Assembly: GCA_023429845.1 (NCBI GenBank)
Contig: JAEZCY010000023.1
Coordinates: 1 to 16,718 of the forward strand
Origin: Acidobacteriota bacterium
GTDB lineage: Bacteria > Acidobacteriota > Vicinamibacteria > Vicinamibacterales > Vicinamibacteraceae
Length of the DNA: 16,718 nucleotides
Direction: 5' to 3'
The translations under genes were made by a program, and so were the position numbers. Positions 1 to 8,332 of the stretch are shown here, one piece after another. The number at the start of each line of letters is the position of its first letter. The stretch's first letter is position 1. The notes under the pieces are model-generated. The model saw only the letters and a program-made list of their open reading frames with translations. It was not told the origin of the DNA and ran no database searches.

Positions 1-3
1 GGC

Positions 4-19
4 GCCCCGCCGGTGGGGC
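4..19 (-). terminator. Possible GC hairpin downstream of the secreted-protein gene
   Basis: GCCCC (4-8) and GGGGC (15-19) form a 5-bp stem with a 6-nt loop, about 36 bp past the stop codon of the minus-strand gene. No T-tract can be seen because the window ends here, so intrinsic termination is only a possibility. Confidence 0.25.
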
Positions 20-54
20 CGGCGCGTGAGACGCCTGCCCCTCGGCGCGTGGGC

Positions 55-3000
55 CTACTGCAGCTTGGTCGCGAGTGCGTTGGTGCCGGCGGCCCAGCGC
101 ACGCCACCAGCGTTCGAGTACATCGCGCGTTCGACGACGATCTGCGCAGGGGCGCCGCCGATGCTCTCGATCATCATGCCGAAGCGCTTGCCCTGCGTCT
201 CGGGGAAGTGCACCGCCGGCACGATGCTGGTGCGGCTGTTCGGCGCCAGGCCGGGCAGTTCCGGCGAGCCTGGCGTGGCGCGGTCGCCCGACACGCGCGA
301 GATCGGGGCGCTGCCATCCTCGAACAACACCGTTGCGCGAATCTGCCCGACGTATGCCGACGTGTTGGCGATGAGGACGTAGGTCTCGGTCTCGCGACCG
401 CCTCCCAGTTCTCCTTCGGCGAGGGCCCACCTGGTGCCCGTCGTCGTCTCGCCCGGGCTGTTGTGCGCCTCGTGCCACGTGGCCGACGTCGGCCCGGGCC
501 ACCACATCGCGCGCTCCACGATGATCGGCACCCCGTTTGTGGACGTGATCCGCGTCGAGACCGCCACGTCGGCCAACGCCTCGTCGGCTTCGTCCACCCA
601 GATGTTGAAGCGGCTGTTGGCGCCGACCTGGTACGTCTTGGTGATGACCTGCCCGTTGGACAGCAGGAAGTCGGCCTGGACCGCCGCCGCCTCGTTTTCC
701 GGGTTGGCGATGAGGATGAACAGGTCGAAGTAGTTGCCCGTGGCGCCCTCGGCGAGGAACCACTGCGTCGCCGGCGCCGTCACGCCCGCGCTCTCGTGTC
801 CCGCCCCGAGCGGGCGGCCGGGCTGATCGAGGTACATCGCACGCTCGGCGATGATCGGCACGCCGTTGACGGACTCGATGATGGCCGACAGTTCCGCGTT
901 GGCCAACGGCGCCAGGTTCGGGTCGTCCGCCCCCTCGGCATCCACCCAGATGTTGAAGCGGCTCTGCGCCTGCACCAGGTAGTGCTTGACCAGCGGCGCG
1001 CCGCTCGGCAACAGGTAGGTCACCTTCACGTCCGCATCCTGGTCGGTCGGATTCTGCACCAGGTAGAACAGGTTGAAGTTCCCGAACGTCGCTCCCTCGG
1101 CGAAGTACCACTTGGTCGCAGTGCGCGTCAGGATGCCGCGTTCGGCGTGGCTGCCGTAGCCGCTCTGATCCCATGTCATCGTCCGGTCGGCCACCACCTG
1201 CACATCGGCTTCGACCAGCATCGAGAACTCCGCAGCCTCGAGCCCGGCCAGCGTCTCGACGTCGATCGTCGCGCGGCTCATGGGCGCGATGGTCGTGTAG
1301 TGCCGGATCACCGTACGGTCGCCCTTCTGGAACCGCGTCAGCACGAGCGCCGTCGTCGGCCCCGGGTTGGCAAGCGCCAGCCGCGTGTCGAAGAACGGTC
1401 CCGTCGCCCCTTCGGCCAGGTAGGTGATCACGAAGCCGCGCGGGTGCGTGCCCTCGAGCAGCTCCTGCAGGTTGGTCTTGCCGTCGCCGTCGGGGTCGTC
1501 ATTGGGGCCCGATCCGGGGCCGCCGAACGGGTCGAGACCATATTTCGTTTCGAAGTCGTTCGGCAGGCCGTCGCCGTCGGCGTCGCCGGTCGGCTCCAGC
1601 GTCGGCAACCCGATTACCGCCGATGCCGTGTTGTTGGCCGGCACCGGATCGAGCACGCCGGCCGTGACCGTCGCCGTGTTGGTGATCTGCTGCCCCGGTG
1701 TCGTCGCCGTCAACTTGGCCACGATCTGCATCGTCGCCGTCGCGGCCGGCGCGAGCTGCGCGAAGGAGACCCAACGGCTGTTGCCGGTGCCGCCGCAGAT
1801 GCCACCGAGGTTCGCCGTGCACGACACGTACTCGAGACCTGCGGGCAGCGTGTCGGTCACCACGACACCGGACGCCGGGTCGGTGCTGGGGTTGACCACC
1901 TGCAGCGTGAAGGTCACGTTCTGCCCTGGCAGCAGCGTGCCGACGTTGGCCAGCTTCGTCAGCGAGAGGTCCACGCTGTATCCGAGCTTCTTCAGCACCG
2001 CGTCGCCGTCGCCGCCGCCGTAGGTCGTCTGGAACGCGTTCACGAGACGGACGCCGTCGAGGTTGTTGCCGTTGTAGGGTCGGTTGTTGTTGGTGGCGCC
2101 GCCGAGGTACGTCTCGCCAGCCGCGTTCACGGCGATGGCATAGAGCGCCTGGCCGTTGGTGTTGGAACCGACGTAGGAGGAGAACACGAAGGCGGTCCCG
2201 GCGGGGTTCAGGATCTGCACGTACGGCGGCATCTGCCACAGCTGGAACCCTGCGAGCGCGCCGATCTGCGGCAGGTCCACCGAACGCGTGGAGCCGACCA
2301 GGTGCACCCGGCCCATGGCGTCCACGGCAATGTCGTTGAGGGTTTCGGTGTTGTTGCCCCCGGCAAACGTCGCGTAGACACGCGAGGCGGCGCCGGTCTT
2401 CGTCAGATCGAGCTTGACGACGAAGCCGTCCCAGGGCTCCTGGCCCCCGCCGACCGGGTTGTTGAACTGGCGGGCCGCACCGGCGGTCACGGGGAAGGTC
2501 GTGGCGGACCGCGACCTGCCGCCGACGTAGACCAGGCCAGCGGCGTCGATGTCGAGCGCGTACACGTGGTCCGTGTCGCTGCCCGAGACATAGGTCGAGT
2601 AGAGCAGGCCGGCCGTGCCGGCGATGTTCGTGTCGATCTGGCTGACGAACCCGTCCACGGAGTTGCCGACCCGCGCCGCAAAGCCGTTGCGCGTGGGTAG
2701 ATCGCCCGTGGAGGTGTCGCTGCCGAAGGTCACCTTGCCATTGCCGTTGGCGACGATGTCGGCGCGGGTCGACATCTCGCCCTGGCTTCCGCCGAAGTAC
2801 GTCGAGTACACGAGTGCGCCGGCCTCGGTGTAGCGCTGGACGAACACGTCATCGCTACCCCATCGCGTGGTGCGGTAGGCGTTGGCAGTGGTGACGAAGC
2901 CATCCGTCGTGCTGTTGGAGGACGTCTTGCCGACCACGTAGGCGTTGCCCTGCGCGTCTACGGCAACGCCCGTTGCCGCCTCGTGGCGAATGCCACCGAT

Positions 3001-4269
3001 GTACGTCGAGTACGACAGCCCGCCTGCCGGCGTCAGTCGCGCGTAGAACGCGTCCGCCGATTGCGCAGGCTGCCCTGCGTCGAACCCGAACGTCGAGTCG
3101 GCAGCGTTGGCCGTCACCGGGAAGTCGAGCGACAGTGTGTCGCCGACGATGTGCACGCGGCCCTGCGCGTCCACGGCGAGCGCGCCGGGGATGTACTCGG
3201 GCGCCCAGGTACCCTCGTCGCCGGTGCCGCCGAAGAGCGTCGAGTACACGAGCGCGCTGCCGGCCGGGTTGAACTTGCTGACGAAGTAGTCGCGCGGGTA
3301 CACGCCGCCGGGCGTCGGCGTCCCCGCACGCTGCGGCTGCAGCGCGCCAGGCGTCGCCGGGAACCCGGAGTGGTCCTCGCTGATGCCAAGCACGTAGATG
3401 AATCCGTCGGCGTCCACCTTCACCGAGAGGATTCCTTCCTGGCTTGCGCCGCCGAACCATGAGGAGTACACCAGCACGGGGTCGATCACGAGCGGACGCG
3501 ACCTGTCGTACTGGCCGACACGGAAGCCGACGCGCCGCGACGCTGCATCGAGCGTGAACATGGACTCGACCGGCACCCGCGAGCCGCGCACGTCCTGGTA
3601 AGCGACGGGCGCCTGCTGGCGCAGCGTGTGTCCAGAGACGTGGACCAGCAGGTCGCCCGTGCTGCGGTCGATCTCCAGGCGGTCGGCGCCCTGCACGATC
3701 ATCGCCGCGTCGTCCGGGCTCGCACCGGGTTCCACGACGAAGTCGTATTCGAGCTGCTGCTGGTTGCCGTAGTAGACGACGTCGATGCCCGGCCGCACCT
3801 GCTCGGCCACGACGCGGCCGTAGGTCTCGATGCCCGTCTCCCACTGGGCGCGGCCGCCGACGTAGCGGTTGACGACGCCCGGCAGGCGCGTGTCACCGAC
3901 GAGGCGCTGCGCACCGGCGCTGCCGGCCACGCTGAACACGACGTCGGCGCGGCGGCCGCCGGCAACGAGGGCAACCGTCGCGCCACGCGGCGAGATCGAC
4001 ACGTTGTAGCCCTGGCCGCGTGCCACGAAGGCGGTCCGTTCCGCCTTGCGAGCCTCGAAATGGAGCGGCATCGTCGCCAGTTCGCCGAACGTGCGAGCGG
4101 GTGCAGACGACGCGGCTGCAGGCGACGTGGAAACGGGGCGGGGCGCCGGCCTGTCGGTGGACGCCTGGACAATGGTCGCGGAGCGGAGCGGTGCGACCGC
4201 GGAGATGGTAAGGAGCGAGGCGACGAGCGCCGCACCGGATCGAACGAACGCGGGATGAATGACGTGCAC
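55..4269 (-). CDS. Large secreted modular protein: SBBP beta-propeller repeats, DUF11, calcium-type Asp repeats, four C-terminal repeats
   Basis: The 1404-residue product is probably exported; its partner or ligand is unknown. The GTG start is chosen because a GGAGGT site lies 7 nt upstream and a signal peptide follows directly: hydrophobic core about residues 11-27, possible cleavage after RSA at 29-31. Residues about 62-265 resemble the N-terminal domain that precedes SBBP repeats (DUF7948-like), ending in PLVIDPVLVYSSWFGG. Residues about 266-760 carry repeated YSTYFGG / VDAQGNAYVVG units, a seven-bladed-propeller-type SBBP array. Residues 765-885 are a DUF11 domain (LSLTKLANVGTLLPGQNVTF, then NTATVTAG). 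Residues 894-943 are Asp-rich, thrombospondin-3/dockerin-like (GDADGDGLPNDFE, DDPDGDGKTNLQE). Four AEGATG repeats fill 948-1395. No LPXTG, PEP-CTERM or type IX sorting tail is visible. Domain assignments come from recognised motifs; an adhesive or surface role is inferred. Confidence 0.88.
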   Translation of the reverse strand: MHVIHPAFVRSGAALVASLLTISAVAPLRSATIVQASTDRPAPRPVSTSPAAASSAPARTFGELATMPLHFEARKAERTAFVARGQGYNVSISPRGATVALVAGGRRADVVFSVAGSAGAQRLVGDTRLPGVVNRYVGGRAQWETGIETYGRVVAEQVRPGIDVVYYGNQQQLEYDFVVEPGASPDDAAMIVQGADRLEIDRSTGDLLVHVSGHTLRQQAPVAYQDVRGSRVPVESMFTLDAASRRVGFRVGQYDRSRPLVIDPVLVYSSWFGGASQEGILSVKVDADGFIYVLGISEDHSGFPATPGALQPQRAGTPTPGGVYPRDYFVSKFNPAGSALVYSTLFGGTGDEGTWAPEYIPGALAVDAQGRVHIVGDTLSLDFPVTANAADSTFGFDAGQPAQSADAFYARLTPAGGLSYSTYIGGIRHEAATGVAVDAQGNAYVVGKTSSNSTTDGFVTTANAYRTTRWGSDDVFVQRYTEAGALVYSTYFGGSQGEMSTRADIVANGNGKVTFGSDTSTGDLPTRNGFAARVGNSVDGFVSQIDTNIAGTAGLLYSTYVSGSDTDHVYALDIDAAGLVYVGGRSRSATTFPVTAGAARQFNNPVGGGQEPWDGFVVKLDLTKTGAASRVYATFAGGNNTETLNDIAVDAMGRVHLVGSTRSVDLPQIGALAGFQLWQMPPYVQILNPAGTAFVFSSYVGSNTNGQALYAIAVNAAGETYLGGATNNNRPYNGNNLDGVRLVNAFQTTYGGGDGDAVLKKLGYSVDLSLTKLANVGTLLPGQNVTFTLQVVNPSTDPASGVVVTDTLPAGLEYVSCTANLGGICGGTGNSRWVSFAQLAPAATATMQIVAKLTATTPGQQITNTATVTAGVLDPVPANNTASAVIGLPTLEPTGDADGDGLPNDFETKYGLDPFGGPGSGPNDDPDGDGKTNLQELLEGTHPRGFVITYLAEGATGPFFDTRLALANPGPTTALVLTRFQKGDRTVIRHYTTIAPMSRATIDVETLAGLEAAEFSMLVEADVQVVADRTMTWDQSGYGSHAERGILTRTATKWYFAEGATFGNFNLFYLVQNPTDQDADVKVTYLLPSGAPLVKHYLVQAQSRFNIWVDAEGADDPNLAPLANAELSAIIESVNGVPIIAERAMYLDQPGRPLGAGHESAGVTAPATQWFLAEGATGNYFDLFILIANPENEAAAVQADFLLSNGQVITKTYQVGANSRFNIWVDEADEALADVAVSTRITSTNGVPIIVERAMWWPGPTSATWHEAHNSPGETTTGTRWALAEGELGGGRETETYVLIANTSAYVGQIRATVLFEDGSAPISRVSGDRATPGSPELPGLAPNSRTSIVPAVHFPETQGKRFGMMIESIGGAPAQIVVERAMYSNAGGVRWAAGTNALATKLQ
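85..1428 (-). repeat. Four C-terminal AEGATG protein repeats within the secreted protein
   Basis: The last third of the secreted protein consists of four diverged copies of a roughly 100-residue unit, at about residues 949-1049, 1054-1165, 1169-1269 and 1281-1395. Each opens with a W/Y-x-AEGATG-like motif (the last has ALAEGELG). An LxxNP or LIANT beta-strand motif follows, then usually FNIWVD, and copies 2-4 end near VERAMY/W. Copies 2 and 3 are the closest pair; copy 1 has lost FNIWVD, and copy 4 is the most divergent. The pattern indicates ancient internal duplication of a beta-sandwich-like unit. Its function is not known to me. Confidence 0.8.
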
Positions 4270-4276
4270 GATGATG

Positions 4277-4282
4277 ACCTCC
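4277..4282 (-). promoter_or_regulatory. Strong ribosome binding site fixing the GTG start of the secreted protein
   Basis: On the minus strand GGAGGT lies 7 nt before the GTG at 4269. It is the only textbook Shine-Dalgarno sequence I see at a gene start in the window, and it decides in favour of GTG at 4269. Confidence 0.75.
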
Positions 4283-4368
4283 AGCTGCCGCGCGCGACGA
4301 CGCAGCAGTGACGCGGCTCCTCTTCGGAACCGGGGGCGTATACGTGCGCAAATTGCCGAAGGTTCGAA

Positions 4369-4374
4369 AGAATA
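4369..4374 (-). promoter_or_regulatory. Candidate -10 box for the secreted-protein gene
   Basis: On the minus strand TATTCT sits in the AT-rich pocket, about 100 bp before the GTG start. No good -35 hexamer is found at 16-18 bp, so this rests on local AT content and a 4/6 consensus match. A second TATACG box at 4337-4342 is an alternative. Confidence 0.25.
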
Positions 4375-4586
4375 TTTGCGATCCAGGGCGTTCGTTTCAG
4401 GCGGTTCTCACGTTGCGTCAGGGGTTTTCGCGCGGTCGCGTCCGATTCGCGTTCGCGGCCTGTCACAGGTGCATGCCGGCTTACATCACGAGCGCGTCCG
4501 GTAACGTGCGGCGGCGCGTGAGCGAACACGATGCAGGCTCGCGGTCCGAAGCCTCGGTACGAGCCAGCACGTGGCAGGCGGGGGAG

Positions 4587-4624
4587 CGTCCCGGGCGGAA
4601 GGGACGGCGGGAGGGACGGCGGGA
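4587..4624. repeat. Short inverted repeat plus 12-bp tandem duplication upstream of the permease
   Basis: CGTCCC (4587-4592) and GGGACG (4601-4606) form a 6-bp inverted repeat with an 8-nt loop. Overlapping it, GGGACGGCGGGA occurs twice in exact tandem (4601-4612 and 4613-4624). The GGGACGG core is shared with the larger tandem repeat after glpF (8312-8408). This may be a slippage product or a relic of the same repetitive family. Confidence 0.55.
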
Positions 4625-4638
4625 GGGGGCGCAGACGG

Positions 4639-4644
4639 TATACT
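4639..4644 (+). promoter_or_regulatory. -10 box of the permease gene, probably giving a leaderless or near-leaderless mRNA
   Basis: TATACT matches the sigma-70 consensus TATAAT at 5 of 6 positions. It ends 12 nt before the ATG at 4657. A start site about 7 nt downstream would leave a leader of about 5 nt or none. No Shine-Dalgarno sequence precedes the ATG, which fits. The -35 region is weak. Confidence 0.55.
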
Positions 4645-4656
4645 GCGCGCCGTCCA

Positions 4657-6051
4657 ATGACCACCCCTCCCCCATCACCGCCCCCCGGCCAGCCCCAGGG
4701 TCTCGTGCGCCAGTTCGGCCTCCTGCAGGCGACGGCGCTCAACATGTCCAACATGGTCGGGATCGGGCCGTTCATCACGATCCCGCTGCTGATGACCGCG
4801 CTCGGCGGACCCCAGGCCCTCCTCGGCTGGCTGGTCGCGCTCGTGATCGTCATCGCCGACGGCATGATCTGGAGCGAGCTCGGCGCGGCGATGCCCGGCT
4901 CGGGCGGTACCTACCAGTACCTGCGTGAGGGCTTCGGGCGCGAGCGGTACGGGCGGCTGCTGGCCTTCCTGTTCATCTGGCAGTTCATCCTGTCGGGCCC
5001 GCTCGAGATCGCGTCGGGGTACATCGGCTTCGCGCACTACGCGCGCTACTTCTGGCCGGACATGTCGCGTGTCCACGTGATCGCCATCGCGATGGCCGTG
5101 GGCGTGTTGAACATCGCCCTGCTCTATCGCCGGATCGAGTCGGTCGGCAAGCTGACGGTCACGCTCTGGATCGGCACGCTGCTGACGACGCTCGCGGTGA
5201 TCGTCAGCGGCGCGCTCTACTTCCAGGCCGACGTGGCGTTCGACTTCCCCCCGGGCGCCTTCAACTTCTCGATCGGGTTCCTGATGGGCCTGGGCGGCGC
5301 AGCGCGGGTGGGCATCTACGACTACCTGGGGTACTACAACATCTGCTACATCGGCGACGAGGTCCGCAATCCGGGCTACGTCATCCCGCGGTCGATCATC
5401 ATCAGCGTCTTCGCGGTGGCGCTCATCTACATCGCGATGAACCTGTCCATCATCGGTGTGGTGTCGTGGCGCGAGTTCGTGCCGGCATCGGCCAACCCGC
5501 AGGCGGACTTCATCGTGTCGGTGTTCATGGAACGGCTGTACGGGACCTCGATCGCGAGCGTCTTCACGCTGCTGGTGCTGTGGACGGCGTTCGGCTCGGT
5601 GTTCGCACTGCTGCTCGGCTATTCCCGGATCCCGTACGCCGCGGCGCTCGACGGCACCTTCTTCCCGGTGTTCGGCCGACTGCACCCGACGCAGCACTTC
5701 CCGCATGTGGCCCTGCTGACGGTTGGCATGCTCGCCATGATCGGCAGTACGCTGACGCTCGGCATCGTGATCGATGCGCTCGTGACCATGCGGATCCTCG
5801 TGCAGTTCATCGGCCAGATGGCCGCGCTCGTGCTGTTGCGGCGCAACCAGCCCGATCTGCCGAGACCGTTCCGCGTCTGGTTCTACCCGGTGCCGCTGGT
5901 GGTGGCGCTCTTCGGCTGGCTGTTCCTCTTCGCCACGACCGATCCGTTCGTGATTCTCTTCGGATTGGCGCTCCTCGCGTTGGGCTTCCTGGCGTTCCTG
6001 GCCTGGTCGAAGCAGACACGCCGCTGGCCCTTCGAGGTGGCGGCCGGATAG
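4657..6051 (+). CDS. APC-superfamily amino acid/polyamine-type permease
   Basis: This is an inner-membrane secondary transporter of the amino acid-polyamine-organocation type, 464 residues, with about 12 predicted helices. The first runs through NMSNMVGIGPF (residues 29-39), where the Gly-rich break typical of APC helix 1 lies. Residues 80-88 (PGSGGTYQY) match the conserved loop after helix 2. Residues 232-245 (IGDEVRNPGYVIPR) match the E-x-x-NP-x-x-x-IPR signature after helix 6. The frame is open back to an ATG at 4531, but that 42-residue extension is Arg/Gly-rich, is not membrane-like and would span the -10 box. ATG 4657 is therefore preferred. The substrate cannot be read from the sequence. 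The ferritin-like gene starts 50 bp downstream on the same strand, so they may share a transcript. Confidence 0.9.
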   Translation: MTTPPPSPPPGQPQGLVRQFGLLQATALNMSNMVGIGPFITIPLLMTALGGPQALLGWLVALVIVIADGMIWSELGAAMPGSGGTYQYLREGFGRERYGRLLAFLFIWQFILSGPLEIASGYIGFAHYARYFWPDMSRVHVIAIAMAVGVLNIALLYRRIESVGKLTVTLWIGTLLTTLAVIVSGALYFQADVAFDFPPGAFNFSIGFLMGLGGAARVGIYDYLGYYNICYIGDEVRNPGYVIPRSIIISVFAVALIYIAMNLSIIGVVSWREFVPASANPQADFIVSVFMERLYGTSIASVFTLLVLWTAFGSVFALLLGYSRIPYAAALDGTFFPVFGRLHPTQHFPHVALLTVGMLAMIGSTLTLGIVIDALVTMRILVQFIGQMAALVLLRRNQPDLPRPFRVWFYPVPLVVALFGWLFLFATTDPFVILFGLALLALGFLAFLAWSKQTRRWPFEVAAG

Positions 6052-6074
6052 GCCGGCCCGCGCATTCCACAGCG

Positions 6075-6081
6075 TATAGGT
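6075..6081 (+). promoter_or_regulatory. Candidate -10 box before the ferritin-like gene
   Basis: TATAGGT in the 50-bp gap after the permease resembles a -10 element. The inferred leader would be about 14 nt and contains AAGG (6091-6094), 7 nt before the ATG, as a weak ribosome site. No -35 box is seen. The gene could equally be read through from the permease. Confidence 0.3.
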
Positions 6082-6101
6082 ACAGCCCGCAAGGCCGTCA
6101 C

Positions 6102-7529
6102 ATGACTGCACAGACCGCACCCGCTCCCGTCGCAGGCCTGCCGACACTGGCCGGCCTCTGCTCGCTGTCGGAGGCTCAGGCGCCGGGCCTGAGCGTGGAC
6201 GCGACCGTGACGCGGCTGAAGCGGCTCCATGCCGTGGCGCGCGCCGCGCATGGCGTGCTGATTGGCCGCATCACCAGCGAACCCCACTACGAGCTGAAGA
6301 TGCTGTACAGCCACCACGCGTGGCTGCTGGCCGGGCTCGTGGATGCGATCCGGACGCGCGTGGGCGAGATGCGCGAGCCGCCGCTCGGCCTCGAGGACCC
6401 GCCACCGCCCGCGCTGCAGCTGGCGTTGGACGAGCTGGCCGCCGCCCCCGACGGCACGCACTTGTGCGCCGCCCTGTACGACGTGCTGCTGCCGGCGCTG
6501 GACGAGGGCTACGCGGCGCTCACCGACCAGGCCCATCCCCTGGCCGATGCGCCGACGCGACACCTGGCGCGCCACGCGCGGCTCGACCTGCACGACATGC
6601 TCGCGAGCGGTCTGCAGGCGAGCCGCGCCCTGGCGCTCGTGCAGCCTGCGGATGGTGGTTGGCTCGATGTCCTGCGGCAGGCCCTCGCGGCGGCACACGG
6701 GCTCGACGGCACGCAGACGGACGCGCCCCCGGCGCCGGCCCCGCGCTTCTCCGGCACGCCGCGGCCGTTCGATCCGGTGCCGCGACGCGACGCGCGGTTC
6801 GCCGACCCGTACAACATGGCCGTGAACGCCGAAGCGTTCATCTACGACACGTCGCTGCCGGCGCAGCCCAAGCTCCTGATGCTCGCGTACAAGCGACTGC
6901 GCGAGATCGACGTCCCCGAGATGATGGCCAGCATCATCGTCGAGACCACGGGCAAGCCCTGGGCATACGCCCGCGACATGACGCGGCAGCTCTGGGACGA
7001 GGCGCGCCACGCCATGATGGGCGAGGTGCTGTTTGCGGAACTCGGGGTGGACTGGCCGGCCCTCGTGCCCGTGAACTTCACGTGGTCGCTCGGGCTCAAC
7101 ACGCAGCTCTCGGCGCTCGATCGGCACGCGGTGCTGTACTTCATCGAGCAGGGGCTGATGCCGAGGACGGGCAAGCGCTACGAATGGGAAGTGGCGCAGG
7201 CGGCCGGCTCGCCGCTGGCGGCGACGTTCCAGGACTACGACTGGGCCGACGAGGTGCTGCACGCGCGCATCGGCAAGCAGTGGTACGTGACCGCGATGCC
7301 CAGTCACACCGAAGCACTCCGCCAGGGCGACCGCTGCTGGTCGAAGGTCCTGATGGACTGGCACGGCTGGAAGCGCGACGGACTCACCTCGCACGAGAAC
7401 TGGTGGCCCGCGGTCTACGCCGACGCCTGCCGCCGGCTGGGATGGGCGCACGATCCGCGCGTTGCAGCCTTCGACATCTCCTACGCGGAGCAGCGCGCCG
7501 ACCTGAAGTCGGTCGCGCACTCGGGATAA
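6102..7529 (+). CDS. Two-half ferritin-like protein, putative diiron oxidoreductase
   Basis: The 475-residue cytoplasmic protein has no signal peptide or membrane segment, and I recognise no named family. The C-terminal half has the carboxylate/histidine pattern of diiron four-helix bundles: acidic E268, E273 or E281, then WDEARHAMMGE with E300 and H303, then E349 or E361/E363, then DEVLHA with E384 and H387. These would be the ligands if iron is bound. Known EXXH diiron proteins act as oxygenases, oxidases or desaturases; the reaction here is unknown. The N-terminal half (residues about 35-190) is also helical, with E60/E64, H71/H72 and RHLARHARLDLHD. It looks like a second bundle without the canonical motif pair. 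A Pro/Ala linker at about 205-225 joins the halves. The stop is 8 bp before glpF, implying cotranscription and a possible link to glycerol use. Confidence 0.72.
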   Translation: MTAQTAPAPVAGLPTLAGLCSLSEAQAPGLSVDATVTRLKRLHAVARAAHGVLIGRITSEPHYELKMLYSHHAWLLAGLVDAIRTRVGEMREPPLGLEDPPPPALQLALDELAAAPDGTHLCAALYDVLLPALDEGYAALTDQAHPLADAPTRHLARHARLDLHDMLASGLQASRALALVQPADGGWLDVLRQALAAAHGLDGTQTDAPPAPAPRFSGTPRPFDPVPRRDARFADPYNMAVNAEAFIYDTSLPAQPKLLMLAYKRLREIDVPEMMASIIVETTGKPWAYARDMTRQLWDEARHAMMGEVLFAELGVDWPALVPVNFTWSLGLNTQLSALDRHAVLYFIEQGLMPRTGKRYEWEVAQAAGSPLAATFQDYDWADEVLHARIGKQWYVTAMPSHTEALRQGDRCWSKVLMDWHGWKRDGLTSHENWWPAVYADACRRLGWAHDPRVAAFDISYAEQRADLKSVAHSG

Positions 7530-7537
7530 CCACGACG

Positions 7538-8332
7538 ATGCGTGAAGCGCTCGCGGAGTTCTTCGGTACGGCCATCCTGATCACGTTCGGCCTCGGCGTC
7601 GTGGCGCAAACCGTCCTGAGCGGCGGCGGCGCCGGCAGCCCACTCGCCATCCATCTCTGTTGGGGCATCGCGGTCATCCTCGGCGTGTACGCGTCGGCCG
7701 GCGTCAGCGGCGCGCATCTCAACCCGGCGGTCACCCTGGCCCTCGCCGTGCGGCGCGGCTTCCCGTGGCGCCGGGTCGGGCCGTACGTGCTCGCGCAGAT
7801 GCTGGGGGCGCTGGCCGGCGCGGCGCTCGTGTACCTGACGTATCGGGAGGCGCTGACGGCGTTCGACGGCGGGGTCCGCCAGGTGGTCGGCGCGCAGGCC
7901 ACCGCGGGCATCTTCGCCACCTACCCGGCGGCCTATCTCTCGCTGCTCGGCGGCTTCATCGACCAGGTCGTGGGGACGGCGCTGCTCGTCGCGCTGGTGT
8001 TCGCGCTGAGCGACGAACGCAACGCCCCACCGGCCACATCGCTCACACCCGTGCTCGTCGGCGTCACGGTGATGGGCATCGGCATGGCGTTCGGCGTGAA
8101 TGCCGGGTATGCCATCAACCCGGCGCGCGACCTCGGGCCACGGCTCTTCACCGCGATGGCCGGCTGGGGTCAGGGTGTCTTCACCGCGGGCAATGGCTGG
8201 TGGTGGGTGCCTGTCGTGGCGCCGTGCATCGGCGGCATCCTCGGCGGCATCGCCTACGACGTCTGCGTGCGAGACCGTCACCCGGCGCTCACCAATCGGA
8301 TCGGCGATCCGGTGCAGCGGGTGGAGCGGTAA
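7538..8332 (+). CDS. glpF: Aquaglyceroporin / glycerol facilitator
   Basis: This MIP-family channel of 264 residues and six helices plus two half-helices allows passive glycerol, and perhaps water or polyol, diffusion across the inner membrane. The two pore motifs are intact: NPA at 62-64 (HLNPAVT) and NPA at 194-196 (INPARDLGPR). D198 after the pore arginine R197 is the mark of glycerol facilitators rather than strict aquaporins. W42 and Y191 fall where the selectivity-filter aromatics W48 and F200 lie in E. coli GlpF. The start is 8 bp after the ferritin-like stop, with no good ribosome site, so translation is probably coupled. The last nine codons and the stop lie in the first copy of a tandem repeat, so the tail DPVQRVER may be acquired sequence. 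Confidence 0.92.
   Translation: MREALAEFFGTAILITFGLGVVAQTVLSGGGAGSPLAIHLCWGIAVILGVYASAGVSGAHLNPAVTLALAVRRGFPWRRVGPYVLAQMLGALAGAALVYLTYREALTAFDGGVRQVVGAQATAGIFATYPAAYLSLLGGFIDQVVGTALLVALVFALSDERNAPPATSLTPVLVGVTVMGIGMAFGVNAGYAINPARDLGPRLFTAMAGWGQGVFTAGNGWWWVPVVAPCIGGILGGIAYDVCVRDRHPALTNRIGDPVQRVER

Larger units (their letters stand above)
4270..4656. other. Divergent intergenic spacer between the secreted protein and the permease
   Basis: These 387 bp contain no convincing gene. Open frames crossing the region are shadows without homology or ribosome sites. The left half has the only AT-rich pocket in the neighbourhood (about 4349-4378), suitable for the minus-strand promoter. It also holds an 8-bp palindrome CGTATACG (4337-4344) and a near-palindrome CCTGTCACAGG (4459-4469) that could be an operator. 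The right end holds a short tandem repeat and a -10 box for the permease gene. Confidence 0.6.

Noticed and set aside
13..2700. 895-codon open frame on the plus strand opposite the secreted-protein gene
   Set aside because: The translation is Arg/His/Ala/Val-rich with no domain. It is antisense to a gene with clear domains and is the usual artefact of GC-rich third positions.
4531..4656. 42-codon N-terminal extension of the permease from ATG 4531
   Set aside because: It is Arg/Gly-rich, encoded by a tandem repeat, and covers the -10 box TATACT. APC permeases start close to helix 1.
4308..4928. 206-codon plus-strand frame across the divergent spacer
   Set aside because: It runs out of frame into the permease, has no ribosome site and no domain features.
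4675..6147. 490-codon minus-strand frame opposite the permease
   Set aside because: Its Arg/His/Glu-rich, low-complexity translation mirrors the hydrophobic codons of the permease. No start signal or family resemblance.
5883..7520. 545-codon minus-strand frame opposite the ferritin-like gene
   Set aside because: Composition is that of a shadow frame, while the plus-strand reading has coherent EXXH motifs.
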